The notes beneath the pieces were generated by a model, which saw only the letters and a program-made list of their open reading frames with translations, had not been told where the DNA came from and did no database searches. Of a stretch of 64,000 bases of DNA, positions 28,183 through 39,651 are shown piece after piece. Position numbers and translations under genes: made by a program. This stretch comes from Plantago elongata (Eukaryota > Streptophyta > Magnoliopsida > Lamiales > Plantaginaceae): contig JAYMSP010000032.1 of assembly GCA_036897095.1 (NCBI GenBank), positions 48,484-112,483 of the forward strand, in the 5' to 3' direction. Numbering within the stretch: the stretch's first letter is position 1; every line of letters begins with the position of its first letter.

Positions 28183-31166
28183 CTACTGATTTCCACTGAA
28201 GTGTCCACTAAGGTTTCCACTTAGATTGCCGCTGAGGTTTCCGCTGTTTGTCCATCCTTCTTGAACTTGAACAGAGTACTGCATATGCCACAGCACATCC
28301 TCTATTGTCGGCCGACCCATAGGATCTTTGTTTAGGCAGTTTACTGTGATTTGCACAATTGTTTTCAAGGATTCGTACGCAAAGGTTCCTCGCATGGAGG
28401 GGTCGATCATGTCGCGTAGTTTAGATGGTGTTTCTGCCAAACTCCTCTCTAGCTGCAATACAAAATCATGGATATACGTTAATACACTAAAGAGGCCGAA
28501 TTATATGAAGTTTCATAATTAGTTGGTACGAAGCTTACCTGAAACCTGAGGTCCTCTATTTCGCTTTGAGAGACGGTAGGTTTACCAGTAATAACCTCAA
28601 CTAAGATCACACCCAGCCTATATATATCTTCCTTCTCTGGGTTTTCTCTGCAGAGTTTTGGTTCCAGTAAGATAAAAAAAGATGTTGCATAATGTGAAGA
28701 TAATTATGGGATGAAAAAGATACCTGATAGAGTCTTTTGATGATGCTTGTCCATGAAGAGGGCTTCCGGTTCCCACCTGCAGAAAGACAATTTCAGAATC
28801 ATAAGAACTTGCATTGCTTCTTCTCATTTATATGACAGACTTGAACTTGAAAATGCTGAAAGAACCAACCTTAGATGGCAAGTTTATGTTATAGCTGCTT
28901 ATCTTCGGGTTGAGACTCTCGTCCAACAATATGCTATCGATCCTGAGGTCATTTCTATGTATCCCTGCGGTATGCAAGTATTGAGTCCCTCGCGCAATGC
29001 CCATTGTGATTGTCATTCGCTGCGGCCATTTAAGGACTTCCCTCTTTCTCCAATCTGTCAAAAATGGTTAGCAGGGTCATTTCACTGTTTAAAACACCAG
29101 CAGTTCAAATGTAGCAAAAGTATCCTTTCTGGGAAATGAGTTTAGTACCCATGATATGATCCTTTAAGCATCCATTCGCAACATTCTCCAGGACGATAAA
29201 AACTGTGCTGCCAGTGCTTGGATGGTCCTGGTACGTGACAATGCAGTGACCGAGAACACTGACTAAATGTCTATGCCTCAGTTTGGATATTACTTCCATG
29301 TGCTGCTGCAGAGCTTGAGGTGAATACTTCTGTTTAAGTTTTAAACACTTTACCAGGACCACAGAGCCATCTCTTAGCCATCCTTTATATAGCTGTCAAG
29401 AAATTGATACATCAGTCATCACCACATGGCCAATTTAAGAGTAAATGAATCCACACACTAAAGAGGTTCATACTTCATACTGATGAAAATATGAACATGG
29501 ATGATAAAATGAGCTACAGCTGCTCCAAGTTTAACAGGCCTTATCTGCTGATACCATACCTGATGACCCTGTGATCCTTCTCCCACAAGATTAGTCGGAT
29601 CAAAGTTGTTCGTCGCTTCTTCCATTTCTTCGAGTGTGAACACATGATACGCAGGCAATCCTAATGAGGTCATCCGCATAGGCTGTGGCACATGTCCTGA
29701 TGAATGCAGCACAGTTAGAAACCAAATCAAGTGAAGTCCTTGAAACTGTGTAAAACTTCAAACTATCAAAGCTCAGGATCCATAATTAGTCCCATACTAC
29801 TTAAAAGAACCAACACTACATGTTCTAATCAAATAGTAGAATTCATAATATCAACAGCCTTCATGCATTGATTGGTCTTTTACCATATAAACAGAAACAT
29901 GATCAAGAAACATAGCAAACAAGATGAATTAATTGGTTTTCTGCTAGAGAAACAAAGAGACTTAGAACACTTACTTCCTACCGGGGAGCCTCGAATCGGA
30001 TTCTTCTCAACCACAAAGCTATCACTATACTCTTTGCTTCTCCTTCTCTGCACAACTTTGAAAATAACCACAATCAAGATCCCCAAAAGACCGAAAATCA
30101 AGACAATGCCACTGATTATCCCAAGCACAACGCCAAGCTTCACAGTTGATGATTCCTCTCTGTGACTCCTCATTGCAGGAGGCCTAACAGCCAATGCATC
30201 CTTCTGACAGAACGAATTCACTCTCTGATACTTCGACGTCGTATTCGTCAAGCAATTCCACATAATCACTACTGTCCTGTTCCCAACATTAGGTGCAAGA
30301 CAAGAAGGCAACTTTCCAGACAACAGATTATTCGAAATGTCAACAAAGTTAAGGTTCCTATTGCAAGAAACATTCCCTCCAAGTGAACCACTCAGCTGAT
30401 TTTTCCCAACACTAATGTACTGAATCGACGGCAACGAAAACAGGAAAGAAGGCACCGGTCCAACTAGCTTGTTAGACGACACATCAATCACTTGGAGGGC
30501 ATTCAGCTTCTTGAGATCTTGAGGTATTTCAGACCTGAAAGAATTGTTTTTTAGGCTAAGGGTAACTAAACTTTTCCCAAAAGATGGAAACTTTGGACCT
30601 AAATTATTGGAACTCAAATCCAACTCTTCAAGAACTGACAATGGGGTAAGATCAGGAACAGTGCCATTAAGCAAGTTATCTCTCAAGACAAGATTTTTTA
30701 AGCTTGGATAGCTTGAAACTGATTGTGGGATTTCACCAGAGATGAAATTGGAACTGATATTCAACACCACAAGGGATTTGAACCGGTTGATTTTTGGTGG
30801 AAGTGGGCCCCATAGTCCTACAGAGACTAGTGAGAGCTTCTGTAAACTGGAGAGTTTTGTTATGAGAGTGAAGAAGGAGTCAAGTGAGAAAGAGTTTGAT
30901 AAAGGGGTTGATTTGTTTCCAACTATGGTTAACTCAGTGAGGTGATTGTTGGGTGAACAGACAACTGTGAGATTAGGAGTTGGAGAAAGGAAGCAAAAGT
31001 TAGTCCATTTGTTCCATTCTTGAAGTGAAGGTGGGTATTCAAGCAGTTCTTGAACACTAAGAAGTATTCTGCTCTCTGTTGGGACTAACTGTGCTTCTGA
31101 AACTTGGATTGATAGAAAGATTATTGTAGAAAGCAAGAGAGTTTGAGAAAGCCATAAAGTTTTCAT
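28183..31166 (-). CDS. LRR receptor-like protein with pseudokinase domain
   Basis: Plasma-membrane LRR receptor of the group containing Arabidopsis At3g03770 and At1g14390 (inactive kinases). Seven in-phase exons on the minus strand: 31166-29975, 29696-29560, 29392-29149, 29054-28870, 28776-28724, 28647-28539 and 28452-28183, giving 729 residues. The start is the ATG at 31166 (MKTLWLSQTLL); an upstream TTG is not used. Order: signal peptide (to about residue 26), LRRs, a Cys pair near SCLAPN, transmembrane helix (VLGIISGIVLIFGLLGILIV), then juxtamembrane and kinase-like domain from HVFTLEEMEEATNNF. The glycine loop (GEGSQG) and the VAIK lysine (VLVKCLK) remain. The HRD motif reads RND, the metal-binding Asn is Ser (LRIDSILLD), and DFG is SYN. 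It ends in a short Gly-Asn-Leu-Ser tandem repeat. Confidence 0.9.
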
Positions 31167-34100
31167 TTTTTCTTGCAATCAATCAAGAAAGGTAGAGTCT
31201 TTTCTCTTTACATGAGCATCATTGATCACGTAAAGATGGTGTTTTTGATGAAAGTACCTTTTTTGGCAAATGTACTGAATTTGAGAGATGGTTTGGGAAA
31301 ATGAAGAAATGGGAAGGTCTAGTGTCAACTGGGAGTTTGAATGAATTGAATACTAGTGGGATCAGAGATCTGAGAAATTTAAAAATTGCATTGCATGGTT
31401 AGTTGAAGTGAAATTGGAGCTGTCTGTTTTGTATTTATTGCAGCACAGAAATAGAGGGAGAGTTTGATATGAGTAAAGTATGAGAAGAAGAAGTGATTCC
31501 CTGGTCCTGCGCTTTGCAGTGTGCAAAGTACCAGTACAGCAGTATTAAAAACCTGTAGCAGGTAGATAGATATTGCGCGTTTTTTCCCTTTCTTTCTTTC
31601 CTTTTGGCATATTGCCCCCCTTGTTATGCTGTGAAAAAGCTGTGAAGATGTTCTTTTAGGCTTTGGCACCATTGAAGCAGACAAGTATGAGGCTCTCAGG
31701 TTAAGGAGGAGTCGCACTCACATCAGCCTAGCCAAGGTGCATCGAACCTACAAGACGGTAAAGTCCATATAACGAGATGTGATGTTGAATTCGTAAACTA
31801 CTGTGCGTAATAATGGTCAATAATTTTGTATGAGAATGATTCATATCGAATAGTTAAGAATTTATTATAAATCAGTCTTAACTAAGATTTGTTAAGAACA
31901 TATATCTAGTCTAGTTAACATTATTTTATGGTCAAGTGTCTAAGTTATTAAATACGACGCATAATAGTTGATAATGAATTATAGTCCTTGAAATAGAATT
32001 GTGTGTGACACATTATATTTAATTTTTTTTAGGGAAGAGAAAACCTTACATTATTATGTTGTGTAAATAAATTTGTATTAGATATTTTTTTGGGGTGAAA
32101 ATTAAAAATATAATCAATTCTAAATGTCATCGCTCAAGACTAAAAGGGGGAGTACATCAATAGGAGGAAAAACCCAAAGCATTTGATCCCACTATAACCA
32201 TATCCTATCTTATCTAAAATGATCAACACACAAATTAGCTAGTGTATCAATCTTTTTGGATTCAATGTTACAAGGATTACTATGAAGCTTCTTGCATTTC
32301 CCCTGCTTAGTTCTCTAGTTCAATCGTCTTTCCCCATCAAAGTGGATAGAATTAATTTTATTTTTATTTACTTTATTTGTACAATTTTTTTCAATTATAA
32401 ATGTATTAATATGCACCGAGTATAACATACGATATGGGGTTAGAGCATGTAACAAGTCAAAGTCCAGGGGTGTAGGTGCTAAATTCATAGAGCCCAGGGG
32501 TTATTTGAAAAATCCTCAAAATTTAGCATCGTTGTGTGTGAAGTTTGACTTAGAGATTTGTAGTCAACTTGCAAGTTAACATGAATTGCCAACGAAGCAT
32601 GGCACACTCATGTGGGGTTTTAGTGGAAAATGAAGGCTTTTCTGCATGGAATAGAATCATTAGTTAGTATAATCAACGTTAATTGGTCATATTCATCTAT
32701 AATTTATTATTGAAGAAAATTGCTTTGAAACCAATTTAATTAGCAAAGTCATTATCAAATGCACTTACATCAACTCGTCGTTTTAAAAGTAGATAGATTG
32801 TCCTCAATGATTGACTCACTGGAAAGCAACACGCATACATACTTCTTCATAACCAGCACATGCATGCCCGCACTAATTATTCATATGTGTCGGTATTTTA
32901 AATATCGAGATTTTAATAGTAGTTTTATATTAAAATGAAAAAATTCAGTTAATGTCAACTATTTATTCGATCATATACTTTAACTTTAAGTTTAAAAGGG
33001 TCGAAATCAATTGTACGTACGTGTACAAGAGTCATACTCATACACTGCTTCGAGTTTAATTCCATGAAAGATAAGGATTATTCTATAAATTGATGATCAT
33101 GTAAATCTAACGAGGCTACTAGCCTGTTGCATTACAAATTTCTTTTTTTTATTGTTAAAAATGTAATATTAACCTTGTCTATTACGAATATGATCTTTCA
33201 CAGAAAGTACTCCATATTCTTTTACCTAATTTTACAGATATCTTTTCCCATGCCTAGCTTCTTAAATGGATATGGCCTTATGGGACCATCTCATCAAATA
33301 TAATTTGTATATTATATTATTCTCATCTATTTGTATAGGGGTTATTCTATAGAAGTACTTTAATAATACTAATTCGCGGATTTGACACCTTAGCTATAAC
33401 ATTATTAGTTTGATTCATAAATGTAGTTCATTTAAGAAGACTCTTGTAATAATGTAATGTAACCTAGGAATTGGGTGGTTTCGTGAATCTAGAGAAGTGT
33501 ACATATTCAAGGCAACAAGGGCCATAAAATCGCAGTCCATTCATTAAATTTTTACGCATCGATGTAATCTCATTAATGTACGTGTCATTATTTAGTGTCA
33601 ATGAGTTAAGTGTTAATAAGATCATTAATTGATGTTTCATTTATGTGCCTTGTTAAATTTTGTACTACTGTCTATACATAATTGATGTGTACTTATTTCC
33701 TCTGTACGAAGCTAAGTTTTGTCATCAAATTGGTTTTCACGACTCACCTACATATATAATTGGTTTGTTAGGTAATGAATAATGGAATGGTTTTGTTTGT
33801 TTTTAGATTATTCATCAACATAGTCGTAGAATCATGTAGAATCATGTTAAATCGAAGACTATTTCTATTATAATTAAAAAAAATTATGATTGTTCGACCT
33901 TCGCAGATCAATACGATACATATTATATACAACAATGATACATAAAACAATATCACAATGGATCATCTATCATAATAAGATTTGTCATAATATTGATCAA
34001 ACACGCTTCAATTTCGTACGGATATATTTTCAATAATAAAATGAAGAATGAAGAAGAGAACAAAGTGGGTGATATGAATCCAAGTATGTGATGTAAATGT

Positions 34101-34701
34101 TAGGTCCTACGGCAAAATCATGGAAAAGCCTGTCGGTGGCGGGGTCGGTATGCTGTCATGTGGCACACCACAAAAACTTTGCAAATAGACTCCTAATGTC
34201 AACATTATCATTTTGCTAGCAATCTTTAATACTCCATGTTCAATTTAACTCATATAATACTATAGCCTAAATCAACTCAACAATTGGTAGTTCCATAATA
34301 GGATGTATATAGTTAACGGTAAGCACAAGTTCTACTGAAGATGCACAGCAATGATTGTAAAACTATTACAGTTGTTCCAGTATGTTATGCTTCATATTCA
34401 CAGTTGAAAATGAAAATTTCGTAGATAAAAACTCTATAACGGTCTATCATACATAATAGAAAAGTGGAGTATAGAATATGGCGTATTGCAGTGTTCAATG
34501 TTCTCCTTGGAAAAGTAGTGGTGCCATTTCTTCCTACTTGGTGTCGATGAATTTGTTTTATTACACTGGGACAATTATAGGCAACACCACCTAGAATGAG
34601 AACAAGACCTTCAAGAAAAGAGACAACAAAATAACCCTTCAAACTTTAAAGAGCTATGCAACAGAGGTTTCTAACATGGAAATCCTGATTCTCAACTACT
34701 C
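31167..34701. other. Gene-poor AT-rich intergenic region
   Basis: Receptor 5' leader and promoter (to about 31.7 kb), then about 2.9 kb of AT-rich DNA with no recognisable gene or intact transposon, and the NLR 3' region. Short ORFs at 31379-31717, 33768-33956 and 34385-34642 lack coding support. Confidence 0.5.
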
Positions 34702-37368
34702 TCACAAGAAACTTATAGGGTCTCCGGTTTCCTTGGTAATAACACAAAGATCCACATTACCGAGGCTCGTTTGCTCTTCTAGTATACTCTTTGCTGAGGT
34801 GTAGGCGGACTCACTGCAGTATTCCACTTCAATCAATTGAAGAGTTGTTATGTCCCCAAGTTCAGATGGGATATCCTCTAATTTGTACATTCTCGAAAGG
34901 AAAAGGTACTCAAGGCATGGGAAATGGCAGCTATCTGCATTCCACCTTTGTAAGCCTGAAAAGTGAATCCGTAGGTACTTCAAGCAAGGGAATTGCTCCT
35001 CAACCGGGTTCCATTCCTCACCCCCCAAGTCATATTGCAGTTCTAACTTTTCGAGATGGGGCAATGAACCTATCTTTTCTCCCATATCTTCCCAGTTAAA
35101 GTTCCGCACACTTAAAATCAACTTCTTGATGAGTAGAGGGAACTCTAGCTTTGCCACAGGAACATACAAAAACAGACACAATGACTCCAATTTTGTCAGA
35201 CGGCCAATGTTTTCGAGATACTCGGGCAACCTGGCATCTTCATGCTCATAAAACACTCCCAGTTTTTTAAGATTCGGAATTCTCCTAAGGACCTCTTCTG
35301 AACACTTGAAGTCCCCTATCAACAAGAGTGTTTGAAGGTTCTCCAACACATCATTATCACTCTCAGCACCCTTATCACCACAAGGACCATCCAATTTGAA
35401 ATTTTCAATCTTCACATGCCTAAGTTGTGTCAACTCCAACATTTCAAAAGGTAAACGGAGTGTTCTCCCACACGATAATCTTATCGTTTGTAGATTCCAA
35501 AGAACAGATATTGGTAATGAAGCTGCGTTATTAGAATCATATCTACATCTAATGTACCGTGAGTTAAGAAACTCTGAAGTAAAATTTTCAGGATACGATT
35601 TACTTGGACTCCAGCATACCCTCAATAGCTTAAAATCAAACGAAGGGAGTGATTTGAACTCAAAATTGCATATAAATGAACGGATAAATGAAGATGAATG
35701 TAAGGTATGATCAAGTTCAAAAGGGGCTGTATCATAGGACTTACTACGGTGGATAGCAATCCGACGATGACTGTTAAAGCCGACTGTGGACGTGTCATGC
35801 ACCTTGGTCTCATAAATAAGTCTTTGCTTTTTAGCTTCTCTCGGAAGATGGCTATTAACACCTTGCGACATTTCATGCCTCTTGGTTGCATGAAGAAATC
35901 TCTGTCTGTTAGCTTCTCTAATACACAAATCCCTCAAGAGATCATGAATTTTGCAACGTTTCACACCTCCCATACGGAAGTCGCTGTGAGAAATGAGATT
36001 TCTGTCGATCAAATCATTCAAGTAATCACGTGCAACCTCTTCCAAGCCTTTACCTCTCTGTGGTTTCAGAAATCCCTCAGCAATCCATAATTCAATAAGC
36101 TTGGAGACATTGATGTTATCATCTTCTTGAGAAAAGCCAAAGTAAAGAAAACACGGTTTTAAGTGAGCTGGTAACTCACGATAACTCGTGTACAATACTT
36201 TCAAGTATCGCTCCCCATCTTCAGTGTTTACACGTGCACTTATATCTTCAGCAATACTTTTCCAGTACTCTTTCTCCGTAAACCTGGCAAGGACTCTCCC
36301 AATCACGGCAATTGAAAGAGGCAGTCCTTTGCAGTTTTTTGCAATCCTTTTACCAATTTCCTCTAGTTCAGAAGGACAACTGCCTTGATGAAACACTTCT
36401 GTGTGTAACAGATTCCAACTTTCATTCTCATCCAGAAGATTCATTTCATACATATTGGAAGCGGAAATGTAATTTGCAACATTTAGTTGCCTAGTGGTCA
36501 GGATAATACGACTTCCTTTCTTGTTATCAGGAAAGAACATCTTCACTTTAATCCATGTCTCAGAACTCCAAATATCATCCATGATTATTAAATACCTACG
36601 GCCTGATAGATGCTTGTACAACATGTCTCCCAGCTCATGATATTCCATATTTTCATATTTGTTTTGATTCCCAAAATAATTCATGTCATTCAGCAGGCAA
36701 AACAAGAATTTTTGTGGATCAAACTCTTGAGCTACCGTAATCCAACCACGAATGTCAAAAAAGTTCTTAATCAGGGAGGTATTATAAACAATTTGAGTGA
36801 GTGTAGTCTTACCAATGCCACCCATTCCAGTTATTGGAATGGCATGCAGACCAGGTCCCTTTCCAATGAGCTTGTCGATCATTACATTCAAGGCGTCGCC
36901 AAGTGCCACCTTGGGGCGGTTCCCGGGAAGCGGAGGTCCAGATGATCCCACTGAGAGTAAATTCATGGGTTGCTTATCTTCAGCACTGCTGTTCTGTATG
37001 ATCTTCGCTGCTTCACTTTGAATAAATTCTAAGTCCACTATCACTCTCTTTAGCTCTCGAGAGAAGTGATCACTTGAATCCATTATCACAGTGCTTGTAG
37101 ATCGAGCATGAACATCATCGACTATGTGAGACTCAATTAAATCTTCAGCATCATAAATTGCTTCTGTGATTTGACTTTCCAGATTTTCTGCTTCTCTGCT
37201 ACCACCACTCAAAAATCTCTCCAGAAAGTCATGTAAGAAGCTAATCTTTATGCGGAGAGAATCAAGTTGCATCTGTTGTTGGTCATCAAAGATCGGATAA
37301 CGAGCATGGTACACCTGGATTTGCTCCGTGATGTGCATAAGAGAAACAACAGCTGCATAGGCTGCCAT
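34702..37368 (-). CDS. CC-NB-LRR disease resistance-type protein (R1-like)
   Basis: Cytoplasmic immune receptor of the CNL class, close in layout to Solanum R1-like proteins. It is a single uninterrupted exon of 888 residues. The Rx-type coiled coil (residues 1-135) has an EDVID-like motif (YDAEDLIES). In the NB-ARC domain, the P-loop GMGGIGKTT is at 181-189, followed by kinase-2 LIIMDDIWS, RNBS-B SRIILTTR, GLPL as KGLPLSIAV, and RNBS-D PCFLYFGFSQED. The MHD position reads IHD (KIHDLLRDLCI). Irregular LRRs fill the rest (about 560-880). No stop codon or frameshift is seen, so it appears functional. The sequence before the start ends in ACAG, consistent with a 5'-UTR intron. The matching pathogen effector cannot be inferred. 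Confidence 0.93.
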   Translation of the reverse strand: MAAYAAVVSLMHITEQIQVYHARYPIFDDQQQMQLDSLRIKISFLHDFLERFLSGGSREAENLESQITEAIYDAEDLIESHIVDDVHARSTSTVIMDSSDHFSRELKRVIVDLEFIQSEAAKIIQNSSAEDKQPMNLLSVGSSGPPLPGNRPKVALGDALNVMIDKLIGKGPGLHAIPITGMGGIGKTTLTQIVYNTSLIKNFFDIRGWITVAQEFDPQKFLFCLLNDMNYFGNQNKYENMEYHELGDMLYKHLSGRRYLIIMDDIWSSETWIKVKMFFPDNKKGSRIILTTRQLNVANYISASNMYEMNLLDENESWNLLHTEVFHQGSCPSELEEIGKRIAKNCKGLPLSIAVIGRVLARFTEKEYWKSIAEDISARVNTEDGERYLKVLYTSYRELPAHLKPCFLYFGFSQEDDNINVSKLIELWIAEGFLKPQRGKGLEEVARDYLNDLIDRNLISHSDFRMGGVKRCKIHDLLRDLCIREANRQRFLHATKRHEMSQGVNSHLPREAKKQRLIYETKVHDTSTVGFNSHRRIAIHRSKSYDTAPFELDHTLHSSSFIRSFICNFEFKSLPSFDFKLLRVCWSPSKSYPENFTSEFLNSRYIRCRYDSNNAASLPISVLWNLQTIRLSCGRTLRLPFEMLELTQLRHVKIENFKLDGPCGDKGAESDNDVLENLQTLLLIGDFKCSEEVLRRIPNLKKLGVFYEHEDARLPEYLENIGRLTKLESLCLFLYVPVAKLEFPLLIKKLILSVRNFNWEDMGEKIGSLPHLEKLELQYDLGGEEWNPVEEQFPCLKYLRIHFSGLQRWNADSCHFPCLEYLFLSRMYKLEDIPSELGDITTLQLIEVEYCSESAYTSAKSILEEQTSLGNVDLCVITKETGDPISFL

Positions 37369-39651
37369 CCCCTGTTTATATATTTTTGTAAATTAGTAAT
37401 CCTGCATAAAACTGCAGACATATCAATCGATGCTGATTATCCTTCAGATCACTACTTGGGAAGATGTATAGAATCATTCATAGGAATACAACATAATAGA
37501 GTATACTCGGTATAGTTTACCTGAAAATGATTACCAATGAGGATTCACCCAAAAAGGTGGACGTGATTGTTTAAGTCAGAGATAGGGTCGGTTTACAAGT
37601 TTCATGTGGGGTTCACATGGAAACTTAAGCCTTTTCTGCACGGAAAGAGGCGTCATGATATATCCAAAGAATCAAGTTATGAATGTCATATTATATTGAT
37701 GAGAATCAAAACAAAAAAGGACCACAAAACAAGCAAAACTAAAAGCCTCAAGAAAGAATACCAATAATTGTCATGTCTGTGTCATATATTAACGGTCTAA
37801 CTAGAAAATGTGTAAATACCTAGGCATGTTACAACATAGCTAACCATATAAATTCAAGCAAATTCGTGAAGATAAAAAAGCAAACGTAAATATTCTTTTT
37901 GTCATTAGAGGGACTTTCATCTAGGTTCCCTTTGGTTTCCTTCTTTTTTGCCAATTTTTATTGTCATATTGCAGCATACATAATGTACTTGTTCCATTTA
38001 GCACGGAGAAAGTCTTTCTCCACTCAGAAGGAAGTAAACAAGGTGTGCATAGTCCCTTCCACTTATATCTTTCTTCTTCATCAAGTCTCTCAATGTCTGG
38101 GGGAGCAATGAACAATCTATCAACTCCCTTCTTATTTTGGAAGCAACGATCCACGATTAAGATTGATACAACCTATAGGACTAGACGACTAGTGGTCAAT
38201 GACCAACTGTCCACCATTGATCCCAAACAATAACTGATGACATACTCAGTTATCTAAAGGTCTCTTCCTAAAATGGCAAATGAATTGCTCATAAAAACAT
38301 AACCATCGGTAAAATGCTCAAGGTATTTTCTTAATGTTATCATTCATGCTCTTGCATTGATCATGTACAAGTTGTTCATTGATCATTAACTCAAATAGCA
38401 AGCGAAATGCAGTGAGCTTCAAAAATTTCATGTCCGGCCTAAATTCATCGAAAATTGAAGTACTACTAAGGAATCAACACACCATCAATGCCCCAGTATG
38501 GAAATTAAACATAAACAAAGCAGTGATATATACAAAACTTCAGTACATATGAAGAAACTATAAAATCAAAAAAAAAAAACCAACAACAACCGAATACCAT
38601 TTTCGACCAGTTTCAGTGAAACACAAACCTATCAAGAAGTTATACATACGGTGTTGGTGTAGCATCCCTTCTATCTGCACATAAAATGAAATTGTAAAAT
38701 TAAGGTCATAAATTGACTGCAATAGTAGAAAGCAAGCATATCAAGGTAAAAAAAACACTTATCACTTACAAATTGAAGGAATATATACAAAAAAAATGAG
38801 CTGATTTTGCCTTGTGGATACGCAGATGGTGATCACTGATCAGTAACCAAAACACTGAGAGTGAGAGTAAAAGAGAAATGAAGAAGACGAATCAGCAACT
38901 AGAACGGATTGGGCTTGGTAGCATCTAGTGGACTGGGCCTGGCCCTATAATTCGTAAATAGACCGGAACGAACCTAAATCTGGTAAAGCTACAGAATGTG
39001 TATATAGTTGGACTTGGGCCCAATCGGATTATTCAACAATTCTTTTTGACTCCAATAGCCTCTCGATTTCCTCCTCTCTCCGTCGCGATCAGCTCACCGC
39101 CACCGTACTCCGCCGAGAGGCGTTCTTCTCTGCCTTCCTCGAAATTCGGTAAAATTTATTAGAATTGATATTGCACACTTTATGCTTTTCACAATGAGAT
39201 ATTACTGCCTATTTTTTTGATTTGGTTTAAAACCTAAAATATAATTCTTTGCTTTAGCTAGTTATCTCACTTTTTTATTGTTATTGTCGATTTGTTAATG
39301 TTTTACATGTATTGCTCCCTCTTTGCTAAGTAATGGAGTTGAGTTGCTAAGTATTAGGTTCTTCTCTAGCTTTGTTTGTATATTGAGCCAATGTATTCGT
39401 CTTATTGTGGTGTTATTCCGCTAAGGAAGCGATATCGGTGTTAGTGTATGTGCCTGTTGTTTAAGAATTACTGATCGGAGTTTGTCATGTTGAATTGTCG
39501 ATGTATGGGGTTGTGCCTTAAGAGTTAGGACTTAGGACTTAATAGGTTTCCTGTGCAATGTGCAGCTTTCTTAGGGGTTTCTGTATTAATCTACATTTGG
39601 TTGCAGGTCACAACTAATGTCTTTTGATGGATTTATAGAACTACTTGTCAA
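37369..39651. other. Intergenic between divergent NLR and CPL4 genes
   Basis: NLR leader, an orphan minus-strand ORF (37921-38154), a less AT-rich CPL4 5' leader around 39060-39150, and a probable 5'-UTR intron of about 450 bases (39.15-39.6 kb). Confidence 0.45.
37921..38154 (-). other. Orphan ORF, 77 codons, possible exon fragment
   Basis: Family not recognised. The product is hydrophilic and looks coding in composition (PPDIERLDEEERYKWKG, then SEWRKTFSVLNG). It lies upstream of the NLR on the same strand. It may be a fragment of a lost gene or a chance ORF; there is no clear start or splice context. Confidence 0.25.

Noticed and set aside
34791-37021. Many ORFs on the plus strand across the NLR
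   Set aside because: They are antisense shadows of one 888-codon exon with complete NB-ARC motifs on the minus strand.
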